Of a DNA stretch of 64,000 nucleotides, positions 46,725-56,600 are shown piece by piece. Within the stretch, counting starts at the first letter, position 1. Each line of letters opens with the position of its first letter. Made by a program: the position numbers and the translations under genes. The notes beneath the pieces were generated by a model. The model was not told the origin of the DNA. It made no database searches and saw only the letters and a list, made by a program, of their open reading frames with translations. The DNA is from Scytalidium lignicola (Eukaryota; Ascomycota; Leotiomycetes), in NCBI GenBank assembly GCA_002812745.2, contig NCSJ02000081.1, positions 1-64,000 of the forward strand, in the 5' to 3' direction.

Positions 46725-47092
46725 AAGCTTCTTAAAAAACTTGGTTTTAAGTAGTTGGACAGACTACAAGACTTTGCATGAATATATTCTTGATAATATT
46801 TTTTTATTCTCTATGATATAGAGGGTTAAGGGGAATGTATACCTTTATAGTGAACTATAATTGCTGTTGAAACTCTAGAACATTCCCTCCTGTGGTTGTC
46901 ATAACGAGGATACAATGACCACCTTGAACAGTTATAACAATAGCAAACTGTTCTCTAGTATAGTATATAGTACTTACGTACATAATGTACCCTATATAAA
47001 ATCATACAGCTGTATCATAGTAGGATATATCTACATTATAGCCAATATTCGTGAATTCAGTCGTTGTTAGTAGAGAGGTGAAGTGATGAGCT
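46725..47092. other. Intergenic, no gene seen
   Basis: 3' flank of the HET gene. A phrase 'tatagagggttaaggggaatgt' recurs as 'catagagggttcaaggggagtgt' at 56,844, also directly downstream of an NLR-type gene, so a short shared 3' flank is present. Confidence 0.45.
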
Positions 47093-47309
47093 AGACACTG
47101 ATACTGGGGAATGTTAAGCCTTTGTCAGCAGTATTGGCCTAATTACTGAGGCAAAAGCAAAGCCCTTTATTTTTTTTGTGATTGGCATGTTCAAAGCGGC
47201 GATGATTCGCTAATCTGTGCTAACCATAAACGTATTAGTTAAAGTGCTAAAAGTTATAGGACAAATCGAAAAACATTGAATTTTTGGGAAGCTGATTGTG
47301 CGGCCTACT
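47093..47309 (-). repeat. Dispersed repeat R2, copy B
   Basis: Inverted relative to 43,185-43,450, ending 'gctgattgtgcggccta'. Directly followed by R1 copy C. Confidence 0.6.
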
Positions 47310-47668
47310 ATAATATTTTGTTGTATAATTTATATTGTGTTAGGAATGGAGATTAAATTATTGTGCATGTTACATAAATGAATTTGAATTTGAATTGTAA
47401 ACAAAGAGATGTCGATGTGACTGCTTTGGCCATGGGTCAAGAGGAAGATCCTTATCATAACACCGATATCGGATAATGCACGAACATGGAGCCTTATAAA
47501 TTGGGCAACAGTATTATTTTATGCAACATGCAGGGTTGCAGGGAAACGGTCGGTTATCTGGTGGCTGAAAAGTCGTCTAACGATATTCGTGCTAGCGTGA
47601 TAAAAGTTATAGGACTAAATCAAAAACATTAAGTTCGAGATGGGAAGCTAAATTTGCACCTTACTGTA
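47310..47668 (+). repeat. Dispersed repeat R1, copy C
   Basis: Same orientation as copy B. It ends 'gcaccttactgta' and carries more C and G than the other copies, so it is closest to the pre-RIP form. Confidence 0.7.
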
Positions 47669-47859
47669 TTGTTAGTCAATAAACATGAGAGAAATTGTGT
47701 TTGGACTCTAGAGTTAACAATTTCTCCTCTAATAATGCACATAGTTAACGTTCTGGCATACATATCTACGCAGACTTCATATGTTGGTGGATACTAAAAG
47801 ATACAATCTTTCGAAAAGTATTACTCTTCTTGCAAAACAGTTTCATTTCAGTAATACAG
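47669..47859. repeat. Dispersed repeat R3, copy B
   Basis: Begins exactly where R1 copy C ends and is less mutated than copy A at 23,672-23,860. Confidence 0.7.
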
Positions 47860-48135
47860 TGAAATGCAAAATTAGCGTCCCACCAACGAACAATGTTTTT
47901 AGTTTTGTCCTGTAACTTTTCATGCACTAGTGCTATTATGGTTAGCTAAATTTCAGCCACCAGATAAGCGAATTATCTCCGTCATGTGAGTATCCACAAG
48001 GAAATAGTGTTGCTGCCTAAGTTGCGAGGCTTATATCTATGAATACTTGCTGGGCATTTGCCGATATCGGCGCTTATGTTCGCTCAGCATCGGATTTCGT
48101 CGAGATGTTACTGAATTCTGCCTGAGAATGAAAAC
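47856..48135 (-). repeat. R1/R2-related repeat
   Basis: Starts 'tacagtgaaatgcaaaattagc' and includes 'ttcagccaccagataagcga', as in R1, and ends with 'ttactgaattctgcctgag', as in R2 (43,420 region). The minus-strand frame 48,037-48,363 overlaps this repeat and is not treated as a gene. Confidence 0.55.
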
Positions 48136-48350
48136 TATCCCGAAAGTGCTAATTACAGTAACAGCTGGATGACCGAAAAATGTATTCTGGCTCCCTAACT
48201 TTGTGCCAACTACTTTATGCTTTTCCCGATACAAACCAACTGCAAAATCCGTGTCAGGCTTGGATATTCCCTGATTTAATATCACCTTCCTAAAGTCCAA
48301 ATCCAAAAAAAAAAGTCGGCAGGCAAAAGCCAATAACATTATCTCGGTGG

Positions 48351-50879
48351 TCAATGAGGACATTGTGCCTCAAGCTCGCGGAGACTAGGATACTGCTTGG
48401 TGCGAGTGCGCCATTCCTCGTCCTGCCGATCTTTATATGCTTGCAGCTCCGTACCAGTCAGGTCCTTCTCCAGCCAGTACACATCGTAGAAGATCACGCG
48501 AGTCGCCTTTGATGCAACATCTTCTAGCACAGTGTGATCCTTGACACTGAAGCAACCATCTTGGCCCCACTTCCGTCCCCACGAGTTGAGGAATGTGAGT
48601 GAGCCAGGACTGCAACTTTTTAAGACAACAGCATGCCTTCCACTGTCGGAATCGCTGTCGGAATCGTAGTCGCAATCGCTGCTGTCCTCATCACCGTTGT
48701 CCTCGTTGCTGCTGTTCTCATCATCGCTGTCCTCGTTGTTACTGTCCTCATCATCGCTGTCCTGATTATCGCTGTCCTGATTATCGCTGTCCTCATCATC
48801 GCTGTCCTCATCATCGCTGTCCTCATCATCGCTGTCCTCATCATCGCTGTCCTGATTATCACTGTCCTTGTCGTCGCTGTCCTTGTCGTCGCTATCCCTG
48901 TCACATGGCCGGTATTGCGCCATCTTATCACGTGTAAGCAGTGGATCATAAGTCTCAGCCTTTTTGTAACGCTTGACCTTTTTGAAGTGCTTTTCGAATG
49001 CGTACCAGCCTTTGCCTGAGAGATAGAATGTTGTCAACACAGGACGCCGGCGTAGCACCGCCTCACGTGCTCCTACTTCATCAGTTTTACAGAATTGGAG
49101 TGGACGATACCATGAGATTGCCTTCTTCAGGACCTTCTCATCGGTGAATCCATGTCCAGGCGGAAACTTCTTCAGGATCCTTGTCCGGATTTTTTTGATT
49201 CTCGGACAACCTCCTTCACGCCCTTCAATGCGAAGAAGTGCAAGATGAAGAGCTGCAGCAATTGCATGCGCATAGCAAGTCTTCGATTGGCCTTGGTTTG
49301 AAGGCTTCCTGCAGGTACGTACCTGCTTATCATTGATGTATCTGTCGAATGCGACGTCCATCAATGCATCTGCCAAACCAAAACGCGCAGAAAGTAACAG
49401 CGAGCAGAACTGGTCGAGTATAGCAGCACTCGACACCGCAGTATATAAGTTGCACTCACCGATTGGGGGTATCTCCCAACCCACTGAAGCAAGCACAGGT
49501 ATTGGATGCGTATGACAAGAAACAGTAGAAGCCATACCAAAGAGTGTGCGCTGACCTTCACTCCAGTTATCTGCAGCTTCGTAATAGAGGCAGCGGTGGT
49601 AGCGTGGAATTTCTCCATCGCTGGTGAGATATACTGTTGCTATTGTGATGCCTTTCTTCCGTAACTCACAAGCAAGTGGCAGTGGGTCGCCATCAGTTGA
49701 GAAACCGTCCGATACAAGTATAAGAACACGGCGCTCCTCCTTCTGTTCCTCCTTCTGCTCCTCCTTCTGCTCCTCCTTCTGCTCCTCCTTCTCCTCCTCC
49801 TCCTCCTTCTTCTCCTCCTCTTTCTTGAGTACGAGGCGCTTGCAAAACACATCCTGTGACTTGCTTAGAACTTCTCGCATTGGAGTCTTGCCGTACATAT
49901 AAGGACGCAGGGTGTCAAGCAATTTATGAGTCCCTCGCTCTTCTTCGCTCCTATTGTCACTAGCTTCTGGGTAATGTTGCAATCGCTGAAGCAAGTCAAT
50001 AACTTCGTGAACTGGACGTGGCTCAAAGTTGACGTAATCCTGCCACCACTTCTCGCACATGCTTCGCGCGACATTTAAAGCCTCTGAGTTCTCTACTATG
50101 TGGTCCTCAATGACAGGCACATATGCTTCAATCATGTTGCCAACGGTTTTGCCTGCGGTTTGGCCGATGGCTTGGCCAACGGCTTGGCCAACAGATTGAC
50201 GAACAAATTTGCCAGCAAAGCTAAATATTCCCGCCTCCATACCGCTCTCTCCAGTCACTTCCCCTGCGATATTCTTAGTCACACCCTCTGCAATTGTCTT
50301 AGCCACTTTCTCTGCTGTGATCTCCTGAAAATTCATCTGGTCCGCAGGTGGGATGTGCTTGAGAAATTCGGCTGTGCTCTCTGGGTGCTGGTTTAGGTAC
50401 GCGTGGAGAATACGTGCCTCAGCATCACTGAGCTTGGTTCGGATATACTTTTCGACATGCTTTTGTTTGTTCTTATTAGCTAATGAGATAAGAAGTTCAT
50501 GGCCAGTCTGGTGATTGTCATCGTCATGAAAGAGCGCCTTAACGATACCGCATAGATCTACCGTTGGAGGGCATTTAGTATCGTCAGTGTTCAATCCAAA
50601 CACGCCCACGAACACGCGAGCAAGGCTATCGCGACGTTGCTCTGCCTGAGCAAGCTTGAGCACCGCCCGGAGAACAGCATGGAGACGCTCGCCCACATGT
50701 TCCTCATCCTGGCGACCCGACTGTAAAGCCTCGCGCATAGAACCGGATACATCGAGGAGGCAGCCAACAACCGCTGTGGGGGACTGGTCAGGCATCGCGA
50801 GCAGAGGATCAAGACGAGCGGCATAGACAACATAGAAGGATTTAAGGGTGCTGGTATGGGAGCGGGAATAGACCTTCAA
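48351..50879 (-). CDS. vWA domain plus papain-like cysteine protease, intact
   Basis: An uninterrupted 842-codon frame. A von Willebrand A fold starts with the MIDAS motif DVSGSM (residues 43-48) and resumes near 385-397 with VLILVSDGFSTDGD. Between them lies a long insertion with amphipathic GQAVGQAIGQTAGKTVG (231-247) and a Lys/Glu repeat tract (353-383). The C-terminal half is C1A papain-like: Gln529 and Cys535 (NQGQSKTC), His749 (GRHAVVL) and Asn765 (LNSWG). The Q-C spacing of 6 and H-N spacing of 16 equal papain's, so the tetrad looks complete. An Asp/Ser-rich repeat (about 661-747) sits between Cys and His. The start is 50,879 or the second Met at 50,795. No signal peptide is evident, so it is probably cytoplasmic. 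No introns needed. Substrate unknown. Confidence 0.85.
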   Translation of the reverse strand: MKVYSRSHTSTLKSFYVVYAARLDPLLAMPDQSPTAVVGCLLDVSGSMREALQSGRQDEEHVGERLHAVLRAVLKLAQAEQRRDSLARVFVGVFGLNTDDTKCPPTVDLCGIVKALFHDDDNHQTGHELLISLANKNKQKHVEKYIRTKLSDAEARILHAYLNQHPESTAEFLKHIPPADQMNFQEITAEKVAKTIAEGVTKNIAGEVTGESGMEAGIFSFAGKFVRQSVGQAVGQAIGQTAGKTVGNMIEAYVPVIEDHIVENSEALNVARSMCEKWWQDYVNFEPRPVHEVIDLLQRLQHYPEASDNRSEEERGTHKLLDTLRPYMYGKTPMREVLSKSQDVFCKRLVLKKEEEKKEEEEEKEEQKEEQKEEQKEEQKEERRVLILVSDGFSTDGDPLPLACELRKKGITIATVYLTSDGEIPRYHRCLYYEAADNWSEGQRTLFGMASTVSCHTHPIPVLASVGWEIPPIGECNLYTAVSSAAILDQFCSLLLSARFGLADALMDVAFDRYINDKQVRTCRKPSNQGQSKTCYAHAIAAALHLALLRIEGREGGCPRIKKIRTRILKKFPPGHGFTDEKVLKKAISWYRPLQFCKTDEVGAREAVLRRRPVLTTFYLSGKGWYAFEKHFKKVKRYKKAETYDPLLTRDKMAQYRPCDRDSDDKDSDDKDSDNQDSDDEDSDDEDSDDEDSDDEDSDNQDSDNQDSDDEDSNNEDSDDENSSNEDNGDEDSSDCDYDSDSDSDSGRHAVVLKSCSPGSLTFLNSWGRKWGQDGCFSVKDHTVLEDVASKATRVIFYDVYWLEKDLTGTELQAYKDRQDEEWRTRTKQYPSLRELEAQCPH
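48640..48905. repeat. 15-bp tandem repeat coding for Asp/Ser-rich linker
   Basis: Units of about 'gctgtcctcatcatc' on the plus strand, encoding DSDDE/DSDNQ on the minus strand. It lies inside the protease domain of the vWA/protease gene. Variants change D, N, K and Q. Confidence 0.8.
49735..49825. repeat. 12-bp tandem repeat coding for Lys/Glu tract
   Basis: 'ctcctccttctg' repeated about five times and shading into a CTC/CTT run; it encodes (KEEQ)n then KKEEE on the minus strand in the vWA/protease protein. Confidence 0.8.
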
Positions 50880-51269
50880 TTTTCAGACAATAATCCATTC
50901 TTTTTCGAGACTTGTTCGATCGTTTGAAGACTGTTACCTTCCTCGCCTTACGGTTGCCAAACGTGGGTGCTAGCATCGTGGCGATCGTTTATTGGAAGTC
51001 TGGCAACGACGCGTTGGATTCGATTTTTATAACAACTATTGAATTCTAAGCAATGTCGACACATGGCTTTGCACAGAAATTAAAATTGAAATCGCTGCCA
51101 CCCAGTGATTCAAGAAAACTCACCGTACGTTGAAGGACCACGACAGTAAACAAGGCAGAAGGGTGCGTAAAAGAGAAGGGTTGTTTCATTTGACGTTCGT
51201 TCTTGTTGGCCGCTCAGCAATATTATTTTCCCTCTAAAAATAACAGTCAATAAAATGATTCGGCCAAGG
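50880..51269. promoter_or_regulatory. 5' flank of vWA/protease gene
   Basis: Balanced composition without open frames of note. Likely holds the promoter of the minus-strand gene; no distinct TATA or operator-like motif was identified. Confidence 0.35.
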
Positions 51270-52037
51270 AGGGAAAAGGCACAGTGAATTGGATACCACC
51301 ATTAGGGTCACGTGGCATACCCCACAGCACTCCAGAACATGCAACGTGTCCTTTTTGTCGGCAAAACGTTGACGGAAAATGTTATCGATGCCTCTTAAAG
51401 GCAATCCGATATATTAGAATGGCGCCGAATCTCCCAAAGGTGCAGCATGCAGAAATTAATGATCTGCTACAGAGTAAGTTATTTACAAGTGAAGAGATAG
51501 CTAAAGCAAATCATTGTAGCAGACGCTCCGTCACTAGAATAAAGAAAAACCTCCGTTGCTAAGCGTAAAATAGGATGGATGTTTTGGGGTTGTATAAGTG
51601 GTTTATACGGCAAAGGTTCAGGAATATTCTGGGAAAAAGAATGGAAAACAATTACTGCAGAATCATATACAGAGCATATTGTTTCAGCTGTTTCCGAGTA
51701 CATGCAGAATCATCCTTTTCTCGAATTTCAGCAAGATGGTGGACCTGGCCATACAGCAAAGTATACGCTTGAAGCTTTTGCAGATAAAGGGATTATGCCT
51801 GTTTTTTGGCCTCCATATTCGCCAGATTTATCGCCAATTGAGACAATATGGAATAGAATGAAGGATATATTGGAGGAATTGGATCCTGAAACTCACAGAA
51901 ATTATTTAAGGCTCAGAAGTGTAGTTTCGAGCTCCTGGGACTCCGTTACCGATGCAGAAATCAGGGATATTATTCATACAATGCCACAGCGTTGTAAAGA
52001 TGTAATTGAAGCTAAAGGAGCGTATACAAAGTGGTAG
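51270..52037 (+). mobile_element. Tc1/mariner-like element, internally deleted
   Basis: The HTH part (51,419-51,562: LQSKLFTSEEIAKANHCSRR, then SVTRIKKNLRC) is followed directly by the DDE domain's second half (51,579-52,037). That half holds GWMFWGCISGLYG, FQQDGGPGHTA (second Asp), YSPDLSPIETIWNRMKD (catalytic Glu) and the end GAYTKW. The first catalytic Asp and about 130-170 codons are missing at a junction near 51,560. A possible 5' terminus begins 'acagtgaattggatacc' at 51,281; no mirrored 3' terminus was found. Non-autonomous. Confidence 0.8.
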
Positions 52038-52954
52038 AAATACTAGTAAAGCAGCGTTGCAAAAGGTGGTGTGCTGAAGGTGGCAAGGGGTCTGTGCATT
52101 AACAATTAAAAGGGCCTGTACGTAGTAGTTCGACAATGATGATCCTATGGAGCTTCTGGGGCCATTCTGGACAGTTCCAATCCACAGTACTCAAATATAG
52201 ATAGCGTTGAGTGAGTATTAGTACGTAGATAAGGGAAGGCCCAGAAAAGCCTAACAAATTCAGAGACACTGAACAGGTTTCAAAACTATGCGTAGAGAAA
52301 GTTTCATTCGTCAATTAAGAAGGAAATAAACCCGGCGAGGATTTGCTTAATTTCTGAAAACGAGTAGAGGCTATCATAATTACTGGCGTGCAGAGAACAG
52401 CTGGACTACATACATATAGAATATAGAATGGAAAGAGAAAAAGGGTTTGAATTTGATTGATTGCGAAGCCTGGTAGAAGGCTGAGCTCATGATATCATCC
52501 GAGAAGTCATCCGCGATAATTGGGAAATTGTGGGGATCGTAGTCAAAAGATTACCTCGGATAATCAAAAGGGTAGGTTATCACATGTCATTTTTATTTTC
52601 CCACTAGCAAGAACCAATCACATTTTTAGTTGCCTCGACATCGCGTGAAGGCGACGACACATTCTATTGGCCAATCTCGGCTCCGAGTTCCCTCACCATG
52701 AGCTCGGATGTTTATTATGCACGTGATCAATTTGCTGCTACTGTTTCTGCCACTTATTCACACGGGGAAAACGACTCATATTATCATCCGTATCCGAATC
52801 CACATATCTTTCATTCGTATCCTATCCGGAGTGGTGTTTGGGAGGTTTCTTATACTTAGCTTTCATATCATGTGGGAGCAAGCTTACTGGTATGGGATAC
52901 GACAATTGCTACTTCACAGTTAATAAAATCCCTTTTCCAGAACTACAAGTGGTG
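52038..52954. other. 3' flank of Tc1-like element and MADS intron/exon region
   Basis: 52,040-52,600 holds no recognised gene. 52,600-52,954 lies downstream of the MADS exon 1 donor and should contain the intron and later exons of that gene on the minus strand, but no exon could be picked with confidence. Confidence 0.35.
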
Positions 52955-52960
52955 ACTTAC

Positions 52961-53161
52961 GATTTGCTCTTTAGACGGCGGCCAAGGCTCAAGATCAACA
53001 GAATTGTAAGTGAAATAACGACCACTCTTGCGACTACGGATAATAAGTGCTACGTCAGCTTCGCAAAACTCTGCAAGCTCATGAGCCTTCTTGATCAAGG
53101 TGTTCTTCCTTCTGTTTAGCCTTTCGCTTCTTCTTTTGGGAGGGGCGATAGCCATAATCAA
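52961..53161 (-). CDS. MADS-box transcription factor, first exon
   Basis: From ATG 53,161 (or Met3 at 53,155) the exon encodes PPKRRSERLNRRKNTLIKKA, then HELAEFCEADVALIIRSRKS and a GRYFTYNSVD strand. That is a nearly complete MADS box: basic helix, KKA-HEL turn, and the hydrophobic beta strand. It ends at SKEQI with a GTAAGT donor at 52,955-52,960, also conserved in the copy at 27.8 kb. The short box without a long SRF/MEF2 extension fits a fungal-specific MADS-like family I recall. Exon 1 has no stop or frameshift, so it may be functional; the rest of the gene is not resolved. Nuclear DNA binding expected. Confidence 0.7.
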
Positions 53162-53438
53162 TTGAGGAATTAAGTTTAGATTGAAAATAAGGATGGCGTC
53201 TTTTCAGTACATTACAAGTTCCGTCAATTTAGGTTTCTCTCTAGCAAATATTTCATTCTCAAGAACCAGGATCTCAGTACGGGGATTCGATGTTGGCTCC
53301 CGCCTAGCCTGTCTGAAGCTGACTTTAATAAGACTCGAGTTTGGCTAAATTTAGCCGCTGACCACCATCATGTCTGATGAGTTATAGGCTTGTACGAGCT
53401 TTTAAGATAGTGCGAGAAGATATGTTAATACAGTCATA
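53162..53438. other. Intergenic, no gene seen
   Basis: Spacer between the MADS exon and the NP fragment. It contains the likely MADS promoter. No motif recognised. Confidence 0.35.
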
Positions 53439-53723
53439 CTAGCTAGTGCAAGACTGAAAGTTCATACAAGCCTGCAGATTGTGAACCCCAATTCTGCCTA
53501 ATGTATATTCGTTGTCATCGCCATCTCCCTTCTTCAATTTAGGATGAGTTTCATCCAACATAGCTACCATGGCAGCCTTCTCGGTTGCTAAAGCGCATAT
53601 GACTCCGATTTGGTAATCTTGGTGTGTTCGGTGTGTTTGATGATAAGGTTGTCGCTCATGAGATAGTAGTATGCGAAGTTGTTTGTTGGGTAGGAGTGAA
53701 GTTGGATCCAGACAGGGGCTCAT
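53439..53723 (-). pseudogene. Nucleoside-phosphorylase-like (NP) N-terminal fragment, copy 2
   Basis: Open from ATG 53,723: DYQIGVICALATEKAAMVAM, LDETHPKLKKGDGD, NEYTLGRIGVHN, then unrelated residues to a stop. This is the first 60 or so residues of the PNP/UDP-phosphorylase-like domain found at the N-terminus of fungal NACHT/NB-ARC proteins. The catalytic core is missing. Better preserved than copy 1 at 21,991. It diverges from the NACHT gene with 211 bp between start codons. Confidence 0.7.
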
Positions 53724-53934
53724 ATTGACTCAGTTGAAGAGCAGCCTTGCGGCTATGGAAGCATCGGCGAGGGTCGTTGGGCTTTGCTGCGAGCACGATT
53801 CAGGCTCAGGCAGTGCATGTGTTTGATTTGGACTAGACGCCCGTGATGGGTTGGATTCGCTCGCATTCAGCTTGCCAGCCTCAGCGCATTTCTGTCCTTC
53901 AACCATTTCACGCACCCCACCGATTCCTGCAATT
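53724..53934. promoter_or_regulatory. Divergent intergenic region, NP and NACHT genes (locus 2)
   Basis: Shares several phrases with the interval at 21,712-21,990. The frame 53,730-53,915 (-) inside it is not regarded as a gene because the homologous interval at locus 1 does not keep it. Confidence 0.5.
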
Positions 53935-54016
53935 ATGGCATCTGTGAATGTGAGTTTTGAACGTGATAATTCTGGTGGCCAGTTCGGAATTGTTAATGGA
54001 GACGTCCATCTTTCTG

Positions 54017-54065
54017 GTAAGCTTAGAGCAGTCCAAGCGTGCGGGCGCTAACAAACTACACGTAG
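54017..54065 (+). other. Intron upstream of NACHT
   Basis: GTAAGC...GCTAAC...GTAG; 49 nt. Removing it joins the NSGGQFG exon in frame to the QEEPLFLPFATNAPFNS exon. Confidence 0.75.
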
Positions 54066-55912
54066 TACACCAAGAAGAGCCGCTCTTCCTCCCTTTCGCA
54101 ACTAATGCACCCTTTAACTCCTGCGACCGCCAGCATGAACCTGCCTGCCTCCCCAACACGCGCGTCGACCTTCTACGAGATATATATAACTGGGCTGATG
54201 GAGGAGATGAACAAGATGAGTAATGCATCTTCTGGTTGAATGGCTTAGCTGGGACAGGGAAGTCAACAATCTCCTGCACTGTTGTTCGCAAATTCTTTGA
54301 GCAGAAACGTCTTGGAGCTAGCTTTTTCTTCTCGAAGGATAATAGAGATGTAAGCTATGCCGGCAAGTTCTTTACAAGTCTTGTCGTACAACTTGCGTCT
54401 GCTGTGCTATCTCTCAAGACTCATATTCGTGATGCAGTGAGAGAACGGAATAATATTACAAGCTTATCTTTCTTGGACTAGTAGAGAGACCTTATTTTTA
54501 GTTTGCTTTCGAAGTTAAAGAACAGCTTCAAATCGTATTACATTATTATTGTTAATGCACTCGATGAGTGTGAGAACGATAAAGACATCCAGCTTATTAT
54601 CCAGTTCTTGGCTGAAGCTCGATCATTAAGAACAGTAAAGCTATGAATCTTTTTGACGAGCAGACTAAAAGTTCTGATCTGACATAGCATAAACAATATC
54701 CTATATACTAAGTACCAAGACTTCATACTTTATAACATAGAACTTATTATTGTGAACTATGATATCTTTTTATTCTTAGAATATAATCTAAGAAAAATCA
54801 GAGAAAAATGGGCTCTTGATGTAGATTGGCTAGGTAAAGTGATTTTGAGTTAACTGGTTTTATACACTTATAGTCTTTTTNATTTAGGTTGTTATTACTT
54901 GTTGATTTATTACCAAGGGCAAAGAGTTGGCTGAAGATTGACTTGTTGAGATTTTAGAAGGTATTAACTTTGAAGGTATACTAGAGTAACATCTTGACTA
55001 AATATATCTCATTATACTCCAAAGCTTTATACTTAACACTTTGAGAGTACTGGAGAAAGTGAAGTTATATACAAGATAACAAACAATACTCGGAAGCATT
55101 ACTATCTTATTATCCTTGCTTTTTGTTGCCTTGCTAGCAAAGGTAATTAACATCCTTAAGAAACAGGTTATGTAAAGGATTGAGAAACTACAAGTTATCC
55201 TAGAGGTTTCAAAGGATGTTATTAGTTTTATCTACTTATATTACCTTTTATTTTGTGACTTCCTTCTTAACCAAAATCGATGTAGGTACTTCTAGGTGGA
55301 TAAGAAGGAAGTATAACAGAGATTGACTATTAGCTGTATACAGCTAATGTCTTAGATACTTAAGAAGGATATTTGTGAAATATATGCTTTTGGTAGTCAA
55401 GTTAACCAAGTTGAGAGTAGTCAGATTAAGAAATACCTTCTGCCTGAGGTTTAATATATATACTTTTATTGGGTTCAGCATCTGTAAAAGAGTAGTTCTT
55501 AGGCTTAGAATAGCAAGGAAGCTTATTGGTTTTTGCAGGTTTATCTACTGCACTGGCTTGAGGCGTTTAGGTGGATGAGCAAGATGTTAGAAGGGATTCA
55601 AGCAATATTATCCTTAGAAGTTCATGTTCTTATAAGTTGTTTTATCTATTGTTTTATAATATCATTAAAGAAATTAAACTAATATATTTATAAGCAAGTG
55701 AAAGTCTTGAATTACATGTATTTGTATATGATGCAAGATGATTTGTTTTATATAATCGATCAGTAATTAAAGAAATACCTCTTCAAATATACTGTTTAAC
55801 GTTTATTTTTGTGTTAGAAAGAAGTGTTATTCAGAATCAATTTGAGAAAGATATTCTATGTTGGATAAAAATAAAACCAAAAATGCAAGTATATTAGAAC
55901 GCAGCATTACAG

Positions 55913-56600
55913 ACGCTTGAGGGCTACTTGAGAGTGGTCAGCTTTGTAGCCTTCTCGCTTGACAGTAAGCAGATCGTCTTGGGCTTTAACGACAAGACAG
56001 TCTGGGTCTGGGATGTTGTTACAGGAAAATCATTCCAGATACTTAAGGGCTACTCAAGAGTAGTCAGCTCTGTAGCCTTCTTGTCTGACGACAAGCAGAT
56101 TGTCTTAGGCTTTAACGACAAGATGGTCTGGGTCTGGGATGTTGTTATAGGAAAATCACTCTAGACACTCAAGGGCTACTCGAGTTGGGTTAGCTCTGTA
56201 GCCTTCTTGCCTGACGGCAGGCAGATTGTCTTGGGCTCTAACAACGAGACGGTCTGGGTCTAGGACGCTGCTACAGGAAAATCACTCTAGATACTCAAGG
56301 GCTACTCGAGAGCAGTCAGCTCTGTAGCCTTCTCGCCTGATGGCAAGCAGATCGTCTTGGGCTTTAACGATAAGACAGTCTAGGTCTGGGATGTTGCTAC
56401 AGGAAAATCACTCCAGACACTCAAGGGCTACTCGAGTTGGGTCAGCTCTGTAGCCTTCTNGCCNGACGGCAGGCAGATNGTCTTGGGCTCTGACGACGAG
56501 ATGGTCTGGGTCTGGGACGCTGTTACAGGAAAATTACTCCAGACACTCAAGGGCCACTCGAGTTGGGTCTACTCTGTAGCCTTCTTGCTTGACGGTAAAG
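55913..56600 (+). repeat. 126-bp WD40-coding tandem repeats, five full and one partial
   Basis: Units begin at 55,913, 56,039, 56,165, 56,291, 56,417 and 56,543, exactly 126 bp apart. Each encodes TLKGYSSWVSSVAFLPDGxQ-like and VWVWDxxTGKSL motifs. Unit-to-unit differences concentrate at a few positions (Ser-Ser-Trp versus Ser-Arg-Val/Ala; Phe/Ser-Asn/Asp-Asp/Asn-Lys/Glu). N characters lie at 56,460, 56,464 and 56,479. Confidence 0.9.

Noticed and set aside
48037..48363. Minus frame directly downstream of the vWA/protease gene
   Set aside because: Its first codon overlaps the end of the gene and much of it lies in a dispersed repeat; probably 3' UTR plus repeat.
48599..49019. Overlapping frames of 109-128 codons on both strands across the Asp/Ser repeat
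   Set aside because: They are shadows of a 15-bp repeat whose length is a multiple of three; low-complexity products (MMRTA..., IIAVL...) without domains.
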